Shown in pieces: positions 1 to 10,378 of a stretch of DNA of 35,538 nucleotides (positions within the stretch are counted from its first letter, which is position 1; each line of letters starts with the position of its first letter). A program made the position numbers and the translations under genes. Under the pieces are notes generated by a model. It made no database searches. It had not been told where the DNA came from and was given only the letters and a program-made list of their open reading frames with translations. The DNA comes from Burkholderiales bacterium (GTDB lineage: Bacteria; Pseudomonadota; Gammaproteobacteria; Burkholderiales; Burkholderiaceae_F), in the NCBI GenBank assembly GCA_900290295.1, contig OMSW01000258.1:19395-54932 (forward strand), written 5' to 3'.

Positions 1-120
1 CCGCCTGGTCTTACCCGCCAAGTCCAGCTTGCGCTCGCGGGTGTGGTCGTAGTCATCAATGTCGCAATCTACGCTTGGCTTTTCTATCCTCGTCGCCGCT
101 GGCACCGAGGCCGTGGCTAA
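1..120 (+). CDS. C-terminal fragment of a small membrane protein (resembles the DUF2784 C-terminus); truncated by window start
   Basis: Frame 1 is open from base 1 to TAA at 118-120: PPGLTRQVQLALAGVVVVINVAIYAWLFYPRRRWHRGRG*; one TM helix followed by a basic tail. Family assignment is from memory of the motif. Confidence 0.5.
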   Translation, partial: PPGLTRQVQLALAGVVVVINVAIYAWLFYPRRRWHRGRG

Positions 121-416
121 CCCTCCCGTGAAACGAATCTTCATCGCACCGCGCCCGTGGGTCGTCGCTCGCGTCAAGACGGTGGCGCGACGGGCCCTTC
201 CCGCTCAAAAGACAATTGCGCCCGCCCCAGTCGGGATGCATGGCCGGTCGCCGCTGGCTGGCGGCTTGGGAAAGTGCGCCGACAAATGTCGCGCATTTCA
301 ACCGCAGCTTGTGGCCAACTTGTCGCTCGGGTCAATCTGCTACACAATCTGCTTCACGGCATTGCGTGGCAGCCGGCCGCAAGCCGGCGCCTATGCTTCG
401 TTGGATGGTCGGATTT

Positions 417-989
417 GTGAGCAAGGCATTCGTCAAAGAATCGTCAGAGGACGACGACGACGCCCTCGAGGCGCCGCCGATACCAGCGGGGTCGAAGAAC
501 TACATGACGCCGGGAGGGTATCGTCGCCTGCGTGCGGAACTCGGCCACCTGGTCACTACCGCGCGGCCCGAAGTCGTGCGCACGGTTTCCTGGGCCGCCT
601 CCAACGGCGACCGGTCCGAGAACGGTGACTACATCTACGGCAAGAAGCGCCTGCGCGAGATCGATCGCCGCATTCGATTTCTGACCAAGAGACTCGAACT
701 CGCGGAGGTTGTAGACCCGGCCCGGCGAGGTGTTGTGGACCAGGTCTTCTTCGGAGCAACGGTCGCATATGCCACAACGGATGGTGCACGCAACGAGGTA
801 ACCATCGTCGGCATCGACGAGGTCGACCCGAAGCGCCGATGGGTGAGCTGGGTATCGCCGATCGCGCGCGCCATTCTCAAGTCCCGGGAGGGCGATTCGG
901 TACAGTTCCAGACGCCGTCGGGTCCGGAGACCATAGAAATTCTCGAAATTCGCTACGACAATTCGGACGGGGGAAGCTCGGGTGCCTGA
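417..989 (+). CDS. greB: Transcription elongation factor GreB
   Basis: GTG start gives MSKAFVKESSEDDDDALEAPPIPAGSKNYMTPGGYRRLRAEL...NGDRSENGDYIYGKKRLREIDRRIRFLTKRL, typical GreB coiled coil and C-terminal domain. Start is inferred from the SKAFVKE motif. Confidence 0.93.
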   Translation: MSKAFVKESSEDDDDALEAPPIPAGSKNYMTPGGYRRLRAELGHLVTTARPEVVRTVSWAASNGDRSENGDYIYGKKRLREIDRRIRFLTKRLELAEVVDPARRGVVDQVFFGATVAYATTDGARNEVTIVGIDEVDPKRRWVSWVSPIARAILKSREGDSVQFQTPSGPETIEILEIRYDNSDGGSSGA

Positions 990-3313
990 GCCCGGACATT
1001 GAGCCGGGTGCGCGCGACACGAGTTACCTGGCGGATGCGCCGCAGCGTGCGCACGACACGGGCCAGATGGCGCCGGTCATGCACTTGTATCTTGAAGTGA
1101 ATTGTAACCTCGCGCGCGTCCTCGTCTTCGATGTTGACGCTGAGAATATTGGATTCGGCTTCCGCGACCGCGACCGCCACGTACCCCAGTACGCCGCGCT
1201 CGTTGCGCGCACGTACGTCCATGTTGACCGCATAAAGGCCGACCGGATCTTCCGACCACTGCAGATCGAGCCAACGGTCGGGATCGGCGCGGCGCGCACG
1301 CTGGGCATGGGTGCAATCCGACTGGTGCACGACGAGCCCTAGGTCACGCCGCAATTGCCCGACAACCTCGTCGCCCGGGATCGGCGTGCAGCAGTTCGCC
1401 ATCTGCAGGGCCATTCCCTCGGTGCCTTGGATCTGCACGGGCGCGGCCGATGGAGCGGGGCCGGATGCCCGCGCGTCCGAGGCGGAGGCGCTGCGCGACC
1501 GGATCCGACTTAATTGCCGTACCAATACTGCCGCAAGGCGGCGACCCAGGCCGACATCGGCGAGCAATTCATCCCGATCACGCGCCTGCGCCTCGCGCAC
1601 GAGTTCACTCCACGCTTCCGGCCCGGCATCGGCCACGTTGAAGGAAAATTGGGCGGCTGCCTGTTCGAGCAGGCGCGCGCCGAGATCGACCGACTCCTGG
1701 CGCTTCATGGTCCGCAAAAAATGACGGATTTCCGCGCGTGCCCGTCCGCTGCGCACGAAGCCGAGCCACGCCGGATTGGGTCGCGCCACTGGCCCGGTGA
1801 CAATCTCGACCACATCGCCGTTGCGCAGTTCGGTACGTAACGGCTGAACCTCGCCGTTTATGCGCGCCGCGATGCACTTGTTGCCGATATCGGTGTGAAT
1901 GGAGTACGCGAAATCGACGGCTGTGGCGCCGCGCGGAAGCGAGACGATCTTGCCCTTCGGGGTGAAGATGTACACCTTGTCCGGGAAAAGGTCGACCTTG
2001 ATGTTCTCGAGGAATTCGGCGGAGTCGCCGGTCTGCTGCTGGAGTTCGATGAGCGATTGCAACCACTGGTGCGTGCGCGACTGCATGTCGGACAAGGTCT
2101 GCTCGTCCTCCTTGTACAGCCAGTGGGCGGCGACGCCGGATTCGGCAACGCGGTTCATTTCGCGCGTGCGAAGCTGGAATTCAACGGGTTGACCGAATGG
2201 TCCGATCAGCGTCGTGTGCAGCGATTGGTAGCCATTGACCTTGGGAATCGCGATGTAATCCTTGAATTTACCCGGGACCGGCTTGTAGAGTCCATGCAGC
2301 ACCCCGAGCGCCAGATAACAATCGGGCACGCTGTTCAGGACAACGCGGAAGCCGTAGATGTCGAGCACCTCCGAAAACGACAGGCGCTTCTCGACCATCT
2401 TGCGGTAGATACCGAAGAGCGTCTTTTCACGTCCAAAGATCTCCGCGCGCAGCTTGCTGCGCGCCAGCGCGTTTTGGACGGCAACATGGATCTTCTTGAG
2501 AACCTCGCGGCGGTTCCCGCGCGCGGTGAAAACCGCCTTCTCAAGTACGCGATAACGCAGCGGGTACAGGAGCGCGAAGCAGGCTTCCTGCAATTCGCGG
2601 TAGATCTCGTTGAGCCCGAGGCGATGCGCGATCGGCGCGTAGATGTCGAGAGTTTCGCGCGCAATGCGCTTTTGCCTTTCGCGATCGACGGCGCTCAGAG
2701 TGCGCACGTTGTGCAGGCGATCGGCGAGCTTTATGAGAATTACGCGCACGTCGCGCGCCATCGCGAGCAGCATCTTGCGGAAACTCTCCGCCTGAGCCTG
2801 TGCATTACTCGCGAAATTCAATCGATCGAGCTTGGAAACACCATCGACCAGCTCCGCCACGGCCGGTCCGAATTGTTCGGCCAGGTCCTGCTTGGAGGTT
2901 CCGGAGTCTTCCATCACGTCGTGCAGCAGGGCCGCCTGCACGGCGCCGACATCCATGCGCCAGTGCGCCAGGATCTTGGCAACCGCGATGGGGTGGGTAA
3001 TGTACGGTTCCCCGCTCTTGCGAAATTGGCCCAGGTGGGCAGTGTCGGAAAAACGAAATGCCGCCTTGACCTTCTGGATATCGCCCGACGACATGTACAC
3101 CTTCAGGCGATCGGTCAGATCGGAGAAGCTGACCACCTTGCGGTCGGTCGCGGACGGATCAATCGCCGCGTCGCTGGGCTCGGTTCGCCAAACGGCACTA
3201 CCGGCTTTGCGCAAGGCCTGCGCCGCACGGCGCGCGAAGCCGGGCGCCTTGCGCGGCGGCGCCGGAGAATCCGCCGGGGCGATTGGGACAGGGCTGTCTG
3301 CTGACGTCGTCAT
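953..3313 (-). CDS. spoT: Bifunctional (p)ppGpp synthetase/hydrolase (RSH family, SpoT/RelA)
   Basis: HD hydrolase (ALLHDVMEDSG), synthetase domain (NGYQSLHTTLIGPFGQPVEFQLRT), TGS domain and C-terminal ACT domain; start MTTSADSP chosen. Confidence 0.96.
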   Translation of the reverse strand: MTTSADSPVPIAPADSPAPPRKAPGFARRAAQALRKAGSAVWRTEPSDAAIDPSATDRKVVSFSDLTDRLKVYMSSGDIQKVKAAFRFSDTAHLGQFRKSGEPYITHPIAVAKILAHWRMDVGAVQAALLHDVMEDSGTSKQDLAEQFGPAVAELVDGVSKLDRLNFASNAQAQAESFRKMLLAMARDVRVILIKLADRLHNVRTLSAVDRERQKRIARETLDIYAPIAHRLGLNEIYRELQEACFALLYPLRYRVLEKAVFTARGNRREVLKKIHVAVQNALARSKLRAEIFGREKTLFGIYRKMVEKRLSFSEVLDIYGFRVVLNSVPDCYLALGVLHGLYKPVPGKFKDYIAIPKVNGYQSLHTTLIGPFGQPVEFQLRTREMNRVAESGVAAHWLYKEDEQTLSDMQSRTHQWLQSLIELQQQTGDSAEFLENIKVDLFPDKVYIFTPKGKIVSLPRGATAVDFAYSIHTDIGNKCIAARINGEVQPLRTELRNGDVVEIVTGPVARPNPAWLGFVRSGRARAEIRHFLRTMKRQESVDLGARLLEQAAAQFSFNVADAGPEAWSELVREAQARDRDELLADVGLGRRLAAVLVRQLSRIRSRSASASDARASGPAPSAAPVQIQGTEGMALQMANCCTPIPGDEVVGQLRRDLGLVVHQSDCTHAQRARRADPDRWLDLQWSEDPVGLYAVNMDVRARNERGVLGYVAVAVAEAESNILSVNIEDEDAREVTIHFKIQVHDRRHLARVVRTLRRIRQVTRVARTRLNVRAQAPELPPSELS

Positions 3314-3420
3314 AGGCACCACGCTAGCGCGCCTACGGACACAGAGCAAACCGGGTACGAACGCGCGCGAACGGCGCGGCTGGAGCGATGCTACGAGCGG
3401 GCCAGAACGCCGTTCCCCGA

Positions 3421-3624
3421 TTAGGTTGGCACCTTGCGCAACATCTCGATCCCGACCTTCTGCGCAGCGATTTCACGCAACGCCGCCACGGCGGGCTTGT
3501 CCTTAGTGTCGATCTTGGGCGCGTGGCCTTGCGTCAATTGGCGCGCACGGTACGCCGCAGCGAGAACCAACTGGAAACGGTTGGGGATCTGCTTTAGGCA
3601 GTCTTCTACGGTGATGCGGGCCAT
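3421..3624 (-). CDS. rpoZ: DNA-directed RNA polymerase omega subunit
   Basis: [33 protein letters not shown]...[16 protein letters not shown]; located upstream of spoT on the same strand. Confidence 0.96.
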   Translation of the reverse strand: MARITVEDCLKQIPNRFQLVLAAAYRARQLTQGHAPKIDTKDKPAVAALREIAAQKVGIEMLRKVPT

Positions 3625-3700
3625 GGCGCGTATTCCAGAATGTCTTAGGGTGGGTAAACGACGCGGAATTCCTCGAATTAAACGGGAACTCCTCAGTTAC

Positions 3701-3706
3701 ATTATA
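3701..3706 (-). promoter_or_regulatory. Candidate -10 element (TATAAT) for rpoZ-spoT
   Basis: Minus strand reads GCACGC-TATAAT-GTAACTGAGGAG about 75 nt upstream of the rpoZ ATG; the -35 is weak and overlaps a palindrome at 3717-3730. Confidence 0.4.
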
Positions 3707-3964
3707 GCGTGCATCCCAGATCCGGATCTGAGTGCTTCGAAGCTCGTCCGTGATCCTTCGCGGAGTCGCGGCCTATAGCGGCCACTCATCCAAGTAGATG
3801 AGACCCGCGAACGCCGCGAACGTTTCGCACCAGCGGTCTGTATCCAGATGTAAGACTCGCTGCCGCCCGAGGCTGCCGCTGTCAACTGGCGGGCCGCCCG
3901 GGGCGTTCAAGGGTGCAGCGTGACTCGGTTACCCGATAAGCAAGACCTTGTAGGAGTGCCTCAA

Positions 3965-5191
3965 GTGAAATGGCTTATTGCTTTGCCCCTTATCGCCAGC
4001 ATGGCGGCGTGCATTGTGCAGCCGGTTCAGCCCGAGCCGCCGCCACCGGTTGCGTACCGACCGATTCCACCACCTCCACCACCTCCCCAATACCTTCCTC
4101 CGCCGCCACCGCCTCCGGCCGCTGATTCGTACGTCCCTCCGCCACCAATGCCAGCGGATGCGGGGGGCTATCCGCCACCGACGGACGAGGCCTATGTTCC
4201 ACCGGCCCCGGAGCCAGTTGTCAGCGTGTATGTCGATCCGCCAATGCAGGAGCCTGAGCCCATCGGCGTACCCTGGGCTCCGCCGCCAATGATGGTGGAG
4301 GACCCGGGACCGATGCCGTACTACGGCGCGGTCTGGACCGGCGGCTACTGGGTTTGGGAAGGCCAGTGGGTCTGGGCGCGCGGCCGCTGGATGGGACCGC
4401 CGATGGTCGGATACGCTTGGACGCAGCCGTATTACGAGAACCGCGGCGGAATCGTCGTGTTCACACCAGGCTATTGGGCCGCACCCGGCGCCGTTTTCGT
4501 TGCACCTGCCGTCGGGGTGACGGTCGCTGTCGTGGTGGCGCGCCCCGGCGTTGTCATGGGCCCGCCATGCTGCCAGGGACCGGTCGGCGTTTTTGTGCCG
4601 CCGCCACCGGGTTCGCGGCTGGGAATCATCGTTCCGGCACCGGTCGGAACCAGTCCGGCGGTCGTCGTTGGCGCCCCGCCCGTCGTTCGGCCCGGCATGA
4701 TGGTGCAGCCGGGCGATGGCGGCCACGTGCGTATCGCGGCCCCGGCCGGCGTAACCGCCAACGGAAGGCCGGTGAGTGCGATGGCTCCGCGAGAGGCGCA
4801 CCTGGCCGCGGCGCAGGCGCCAGTGGTGCGCGTCGCCGCGCCCGAGCCGGTGAGCCGGACGCCGATCCCGTCGTACTCTCCGAAACGGGGTTACTCGCAT
4901 CTGCCCGAAGCGCGGCCGGTGCACCCGGTTGTGGCGCAGCCGAATCAGTTGCAGCACGCGCCACAGACGCGCGCTCCCGGCGCACCTGGCGCCCCAGCGA
5001 CGCTCCAGGCTCGGCCGCCAGTATCTCAGCAAGCCTTCAGCGCGGCTCCTCCGGCGCTGCAACCATCGCCGCGCCCGGCGGCGCCGAAATCAACCGCAGC
5101 TGCGCCCGCCAAATCGCACCCCGAGGGGGGCGAGAAGAGGCCGGTGAAAAAAGACGAGCGCGAAGGTCGGGAAAAGGAACACCACGAATAG
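3965..5191 (+). CDS. Proline-rich putative lipoprotein with aromatic WxxGxW-type repeats
   Basis: GTG start gives MKWLIALPLIASMAAC (signal peptide plus lipobox-like Cys), then a long Pro-rich segment, YYGAVWTGGYWVWEGQWVWARGRWMGPP, and a Pro/Ala-rich charged C-terminus. Confidence 0.75.
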   Translation: MKWLIALPLIASMAACIVQPVQPEPPPPVAYRPIPPPPPPPQYLPPPPPPPAADSYVPPPPMPADAGGYPPPTDEAYVPPAPEPVVSVYVDPPMQEPEPIGVPWAPPPMMVEDPGPMPYYGAVWTGGYWVWEGQWVWARGRWMGPPMVGYAWTQPYYENRGGIVVFTPGYWAAPGAVFVAPAVGVTVAVVVARPGVVMGPPCCQGPVGVFVPPPPGSRLGIIVPAPVGTSPAVVVGAPPVVRPGMMVQPGDGGHVRIAAPAGVTANGRPVSAMAPREAHLAAAQAPVVRVAAPEPVSRTPIPSYSPKRGYSHLPEARPVHPVVAQPNQLQHAPQTRAPGAPGAPATLQARPPVSQQAFSAAPPALQPSPRPAAPKSTAAAPAKSHPEGGEKRPVKKDEREGREKEHHE

Positions 5192-5206
5192 GCGCGCGCG
5201 AGGGTC

Positions 5207-5836
5207 CTAGCCGGGCGGTATTCCGAGCTGGGCAAACAGTTCGTGGTGGCGCGCCGCCTGGGACTCGTAGCGCAGGCGGGTGGCGGTAACGACCGCGTTC
5301 AGCTGCGCGAGGGCTACTTCGAAGTCCTCATTGATGATGATGTAATCGAACTCCGGCGCACGGGCGATCTCGCTGCCGGCGGCGAGCAGGCGCCGCTTGA
5401 TGACGGAAGGGCTGTCCTGGCCGCGCTTGTGCAGACGCTCGTCGAGCGCATCGATGGATGGCGGCAAAATGAAGATGCCCACCGCCTTCGGAAAGTGCAC
5501 TTTGATCTGCCGCGCACCTTGCCAGTCGATCTCCAGCAACACGTCGGTGCCAGCGGCCAGGCGGATCTCGATCTCGCTGCGCGAGGTAGCGTAGAAATTG
5601 CCGTGAACTTCCGCGCTTTCGAGAAACTCCCCTCGCGTCTTGCGGCGTTGAAACTCCGCCATATCGATGAAATGGTATTCGCGGCCATCGACCTCGCCCG
5701 GCCGCGGCGGCCGGGTCGTGCAGGAGACCGATAGCGAAATTGCCCGGTCGCGCGCGAGCAAGGCGTTGACCAGGGACGATTTGCCCGCGCCGGAGGGTGC
5801 GACAACCATGAAAAGTTGGCAGCCGGATTCGGACAT
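5207..5836 (-). CDS. gmk: Guanylate kinase
   Basis: P-loop [40 protein letters not shown]; start could be further upstream. Confidence 0.95.
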   Translation of the reverse strand: MSESGCQLFMVVAPSGAGKSSLVNALLARDRAISLSVSCTTRPPRPGEVDGREYHFIDMAEFQRRKTRGEFLESAEVHGNFYATSRSEIEIRLAAGTDVLLEIDWQGARQIKVHFPKAVGIFILPPSIDALDERLHKRGQDSPSVIKRRLLAAGSEIARAPEFDYIIINEDFEVALAQLNAVVTATRLRYESQAARHHELFAQLGIPPG

Positions 5837-5915
5837 GGGCCGGGCCGATGGCCGGTTGGCCCTCATGGATGTGGCTCTCTGGGCATTGGCGGCTCCGCGC
5901 CGGGGTGCTCGCAAC

Positions 5916-6815
5916 TCATTCGAGATTCTGCACCTGTTCGCGCATCTGTTCGATCAGTAGCTTCAATTCCACCGCGGCCGTTGTCATTTCAATTACGCTT
6001 GCCTTCGATGCGATGGTATTGGCCTCGCGGTTCAGTTCCTGCATGAGGAAATCCAATCGGCGTCCGACCCCTCCGCCCCGGTGCAGGGTGCGCCGCACCT
6101 CTGCAACGTGGGCCGCCAGTCGATCCATCTCCTCGGCCACGTCGGCACGCATGCCGTACAAGGTCAGCTCCTGCCGGATACGATCGTTGAGTTCTTCGCG
6201 CGACAGCGCTGACCCCGCCAGGGCCGTTGCCAGGGCCTGCGTCATGCGTTCGTTCAGGCGCCGCTCCATTTCGGCCAGGATCCGCGGAACGCCGTCGCGC
6301 AGTTGGGACAGGATCTTGTCGATGCTGTCGCAGCGTTCGATCAATGCCGCACGCAGCGCCACGCCCTCGCGGGTGCGAGACTGCTGCAGCCCTTCGAGAG
6401 CGCTATCGAGCGCTTGCATCAGGGGTGCGCGCCAAGCCTCCGGATCGGTGGCAGTCGTTTCGATCACGCCGGGCCAGCGCAGTATGTCGCCAATCCCCAT
6501 CGGGGTCGCTCGCGGCAGCGCCGCGTGCACCTGGGCCGTTAGCGCGGATATCTGTGCCAGCACGGTCTCGTTGACGCGCGTGCTGGCGCCGACCGGGGCG
6601 CGGGCGATTGTGACGCGACAGTCCAGTTTGCCGCGCGCAATTGCCGCACCGATGCGCTCGCGCAGTGGAGCCTCGGCATAGCGCAGTTCTTCCGGAAGCC
6701 GAAGAGAAAGCTCCAAAAACCGCCCATTTACGGACTTAATCTCCACCGTAATTGCCCCAAACTCGGTCGTTCGGGTCGAATCGGAGAATCCGGTCATGCT
6801 GGCGATTTCCGCCAT
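5916..6815 (-). CDS. yicC: YicC family protein (YicC/YloC endoribonuclease-like)
   Basis: [45 protein letters not shown]...; C-terminal [36 protein letters not shown]. Confidence 0.93.
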   Translation of the reverse strand: MAEIASMTGFSDSTRTTEFGAITVEIKSVNGRFLELSLRLPEELRYAEAPLRERIGAAIARGKLDCRVTIARAPVGASTRVNETVLAQISALTAQVHAALPRATPMGIGDILRWPGVIETTATDPEAWRAPLMQALDSALEGLQQSRTREGVALRAALIERCDSIDKILSQLRDGVPRILAEMERRLNERMTQALATALAGSALSREELNDRIRQELTLYGMRADVAEEMDRLAAHVAEVRRTLHRGGGVGRRLDFLMQELNREANTIASKASVIEMTTAAVELKLLIEQMREQVQNLE

Positions 6816-6994
6816 TGGTTTTTACCTCATTCGCTGCGGCGCATAAAATGTCTTACGGTTTACACCCGGAGTTGGATAAAATGCGCGCGCTTGCGGGATT
6901 TTGCCGCATGCACTTGGCGCAAGCGACCGGCGCATTCCCCGTAGTCCAATCGCAATCACAGCTGCAACGGCAACCGTAACCGCGTAAGCAACTC

Positions 6995-7990
6995 ATGGCG
7001 GCTCAGACCAACGCGTCTTTACCCGAAGGCATGCAACTCGGTGCCTACCGCATTGTAAAGAAGATATCGAGCGGTGGCTTCTCGATTGTCTACCTTGCGC
7101 AGGACGAGAACGGCAACTCCGTGGCGATCAAGGAATACATGCCGGCGGCGCTCGCGCAGCGCAAGCCCGGTGATTTCGCGCCCTACGTCACGCCGGAAAA
7201 CCTCAACACCTACCGGATCGGCCTGAAATGTTTTTTTGAGGAAGGCCGCGCCCTGGCATCGATCTTCCATCCGAACATCGTGCGTGTGTTGAACTTCTTT
7301 CGCGCCAACGAGACCGTTTACATGGTGATGCACTACGAGTCGGGGCGCTCGCTGCAGGAGCACGTTCTGCGCAACCGTAGCAAGGACCAAAAGGACGTCC
7401 TGTCGGAGCGTTTCATCCGCCGCGTGTTCGCCCAGGTCATGAATGGATTGCGCGAGGTGCACAGCAACCGCCTGCTGCACCTGGACGTCAAGCCGGCCAA
7501 CATCTACCTGCGCATGGATGGCGCCCCGATCCTGCTTGACTTCGGCGCCGCCCGGCAAACCTTGCAGCGCGATATCAGCAAGACCTACCCGATGTACACG
7601 CCCGGTTTTGCCGCTCCGGAGCTGTACAAGCGCGATGCCGAACTCGGACCGTGGACCGACGTCTACAGTATCGGATCCTGCATCTATGCGTGCATGTCCG
7701 GGCTACCACCGCAGGAATCCGATCAGCGACTGCGCGATGACAAGATGCCGCAGGCCTTGCGCTCGTTTCGCGGGCTGTACTCGGCGCAGATGATATCGAT
7801 GGTCGAGCGCTGCCTGCGGCTGAACTCCCTCGAGCGTCCGCAAACGGTGTACGCTGTTCAAAAGGAACTGATCAACAACGTTCCGGAAAGCCCCGAGTTT
7901 TCATTTCTGGAACGAACTGGGGCGCGCGTGCGTCACTTTCAGGAGCGCATGGCGCGCTTTGCAAAGGAACACAACATCACCTGGTTTTGA
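6995..7990 (+). CDS. Serine/threonine protein kinase, cytosolic
   Basis: Gly-rich loop ISSGGFSIVY, AIKEY, catalytic loop HLDVKPANI, DFG (DFGAARQ), APEL; no obvious TM or sensor domain. Confidence 0.92.
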   Translation: MAAQTNASLPEGMQLGAYRIVKKISSGGFSIVYLAQDENGNSVAIKEYMPAALAQRKPGDFAPYVTPENLNTYRIGLKCFFEEGRALASIFHPNIVRVLNFFRANETVYMVMHYESGRSLQEHVLRNRSKDQKDVLSERFIRRVFAQVMNGLREVHSNRLLHLDVKPANIYLRMDGAPILLDFGAARQTLQRDISKTYPMYTPGFAAPELYKRDAELGPWTDVYSIGSCIYACMSGLPPQESDQRLRDDKMPQALRSFRGLYSAQMISMVERCLRLNSLERPQTVYAVQKELINNVPESPEFSFLERTGARVRHFQERMARFAKEHNITWF

Positions 7991-8937
7991 GGTCGCAATT
8001 GCGCTTCTCAATCTATCAAGAAAGCAAGAAGGGCGGGCGCAAGGTCAACCAGGACCGGATGGGGTATTTGTACACGCGTGATTCCCTGATGATGATGGTC
8101 GCTGACGGCATGGGTGGTCATGCGCGCGGCGAAGTCGCCGCGCAGATGACCATGCAGACCGTGGCGTCGATATATCAGCGCATGGCGAAGCCCCTGCTTC
8201 CGGATCCGGCGCGGTTCCTCGAAGAGGCGGTGCAGGCCTCGCACCATGAACTTCATCGCTATCGGGCGGAACAAGGCCTGCCGGAGGCGCCGCGGACCAC
8301 CATCGTCCTTTGTGTCGTTCAGCGGGGCGTGGCGACTTGGGCACATGCCGGCGACTCGCGCCTGTACCTGATCCGCAACGGCAGCATCCTCGACCGCACG
8401 CTGGATCATTCGCGTGTGCACCACCTCGTGTCGTCCGGACTGATTCGCCCGGAGGACGCCAAGGACCATCCGGAGCGCAATCGCATATTCAATTGCCTGG
8501 GGGCGTTCATCGCGCCAACGGTGGACATTAGTCACCCAACGGCATTGCATGGCGGCGATATCCTGCTGCTTTGCACGGATGGTCTTTGGGGAACCTTGAA
8601 CGACCGCGCCATTATCGATGCGTTCTCCGATAAGACGGTGATGCGGGCGGTTCCCGAACTGGTGGATGCGGCGCTGGAAGAAGGCGGTCCGGAATCGGAC
8701 AATTGCACCGCGTTGGCGATGGCATGGGCTGGTGCGGAGTCGCTGGACATGGTCCCACCATCTGAGGCCCCGGTTTCGACCTTGGTGATCCCGGAAGGTG
8801 CGATGACATCGACGATCCAGATTCCCCGTGCCGGCGACGAGCCGGGGCCGGTTTATACCGACGATCAGATCGACGATGCCGTCAACGAGATCCAAAAGGC
8901 GATCCAGCGCGCATCCAAATTGATCACGGATCAATGA
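7987..8937 (+). CDS. PP2C-family serine/threonine phosphatase
   Basis: [62 protein letters not shown] start overlaps the kinase stop. Confidence 0.93.
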   Translation: MRSQLRFSIYQESKKGGRKVNQDRMGYLYTRDSLMMMVADGMGGHARGEVAAQMTMQTVASIYQRMAKPLLPDPARFLEEAVQASHHELHRYRAEQGLPEAPRTTIVLCVVQRGVATWAHAGDSRLYLIRNGSILDRTLDHSRVHHLVSSGLIRPEDAKDHPERNRIFNCLGAFIAPTVDISHPTALHGGDILLLCTDGLWGTLNDRAIIDAFSDKTVMRAVPELVDAALEEGGPESDNCTALAMAWAGAESLDMVPPSEAPVSTLVIPEGAMTSTIQIPRAGDEPGPVYTDDQIDDAVNEIQKAIQRASKLITDQ

Positions 8938-9701
8938 GCCAGCGCAGCGCGGGACGAGGCGCCGATCAGCTACGGCGCATCGAGTTCATCCGGGGGTATA
9001 CCCGGCACGCGGAGGGCTCCGCGCTGGTTGCTTTTGGCGACACGCGCGTACTGTGTACCGCGTCGATTGAAGAACGGGTACCAGCGTTTCTGCGCGGCAA
9101 GGGACAGGGCTGGTTGACCGCCGAGTACGGAATGCTGCCCAGGGCGACCGGGACGCGTTCGGAGCGCGAGTCTGTTCGGGGCAGGCAAGGGGGCCGCACA
9201 CAGGAGATCCAGCGACTGATCGGACGCTCCTTGCGCTGCGTTGTCGATCTGAAAAAAATCGGGGAGCGCACGATCCAGATCGACTGTGACGTACTTCAGG
9301 CCGATGGCGGCACGCGTACCGCGTCGATCACTGGTGCCTATGTCGCCTTGGTCGACGCCGTGCGCTGGTTGCGCAGCCGTGGCCTCCTGGGTTCGGAGCT
9401 TGGCGCGGCAACCGCCGCCGCCGTCGAACCGATACGCGATGCGGTCGCCGCGGTGTCCGTCGGCATTATCGCCGGTGAGGCATTGCTCGACCTCGATTAT
9501 CTCGAAGACTCGCAATGCGATACGGACATGAACGTCGTGATGACCGGTAGCGGCGGTCTGGTGGAGGTACAGGGTACGGCCGAGGGGGCGCCGTTCTCGC
9601 GTGCGCAACTCGATGCCATGGTGGACCTGGCACGAACCGGCATCGAGCGTCTGGTCGCCGCGCAGGATTTGGCGCTGGCCGAGCCCTTGCCCTCGCATTG
9701 A
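8934..9701 (+). CDS. rph: Ribonuclease PH
   Basis: [66 protein letters not shown] overlap with the phosphatase stop. Confidence 0.97.
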   Translation: MSQRSAGRGADQLRRIEFIRGYTRHAEGSALVAFGDTRVLCTASIEERVPAFLRGKGQGWLTAEYGMLPRATGTRSERESVRGRQGGRTQEIQRLIGRSLRCVVDLKKIGERTIQIDCDVLQADGGTRTASITGAYVALVDAVRWLRSRGLLGSELGAATAAAVEPIRDAVAAVSVGIIAGEALLDLDYLEDSQCDTDMNVVMTGSGGLVEVQGTAEGAPFSRAQLDAMVDLARTGIERLVAAQDLALAEPLPSH

Positions 9702-9735
9702 TCGGCGCGAACTGCGCGTACGTCATAGGCGATCC

Positions 9736-10353
9736 ATGCGTACTATCAGCAGCGGGGAGCGGCGCCTGGTGCTTGCCTCGAACAATCGCGCCAAGCTGGC
9801 CGAATTGCGTGCTCTGCTCGAACCGATGGGCGCATGCGTCCACGTCCAGGGCGCCCTGGGCATCGAAAGCGCCGAGGAGCCGCACATCACTTTTGTTGAG
9901 AACGCCCTGGCAAAGGCGCGGCACGCGGCGCGGGCGAGTGGCTGCCCGGCGCTGGCCGACGATTCCGGACTTTGTTGCCACGCACTGGGCGGCGCCCCCG
10001 GCGTGCGGTCGGCGCGCTACGCCGGCCAGCACGCAACGGATGCGGAGAACAACGCAGCGCTGTTGCGCCGCCTTGCCGGGTCGACGGAGCGGCGCGCGCA
10101 CTATCATTGTGCCGTTGTGGCCTTGCGCGCTGCCGATGATCCCGAGCCCCTGATCGCGGAAGGCCGTTGGGACGGAGAGATCGTCGAGACGGCGCAGGGC
10201 CGCGGCGGATTTGGATACGACCCGCATTTTTGGATCGCCGCGCTCGGTTGCACTGCGGCGCAGCTGGATGCAGCACAAAAGAACCACATCAGTCACCGTG
10301 CCGTCGCGATGCGCGCGATGGTTGCGTTGCTACGGGAGCGCTGGGGTTGGTAG
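9736..10353 (+). CDS. rdgB: XTP/dITP diphosphatase (RdgB/HAM1 family)
   Basis: RLVLASNNRAKLAELRALL, FVENALAKARHAARASGCPALADDSGLCC, GYDPHFW. Confidence 0.95.
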   Translation: MRTISSGERRLVLASNNRAKLAELRALLEPMGACVHVQGALGIESAEEPHITFVENALAKARHAARASGCPALADDSGLCCHALGGAPGVRSARYAGQHATDAENNAALLRRLAGSTERRAHYHCAVVALRAADDPEPLIAEGRWDGEIVETAQGRGGFGYDPHFWIAALGCTAAQLDAAQKNHISHRAVAMRAMVALLRERWGW

Positions 10354-10378
10354 CCGTGGGCAACGGGAAGGGGGGCCG

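Noticed and set aside
1895-3304. 469-aa plus-strand ORF antisense to spoT
   Set aside because: High-GC shadow ORF; the minus-strand frame encodes an unambiguous RSH enzyme and the antisense product has no recognisable domain.
3625-3964. Possible tRNA or small RNA in the rpoZ/lipoprotein intergenic region
   Set aside because: No cloverleaf or T-loop consensus visible; only promoter-like and palindromic elements.
4060-4140. Short CCACCACCT/CCGCCACC repeats resembling a microsatellite or array
   Set aside because: Explained by the polyproline-coding segment of the lipoprotein gene; not a CRISPR or mobile repeat.
3929-5062. 377-aa minus-strand ORF opposite the Pro-rich gene
   Set aside because: Arg/Trp/His-rich composition typical of the antisense of a Pro/Gly-rich gene; no start context or domain.
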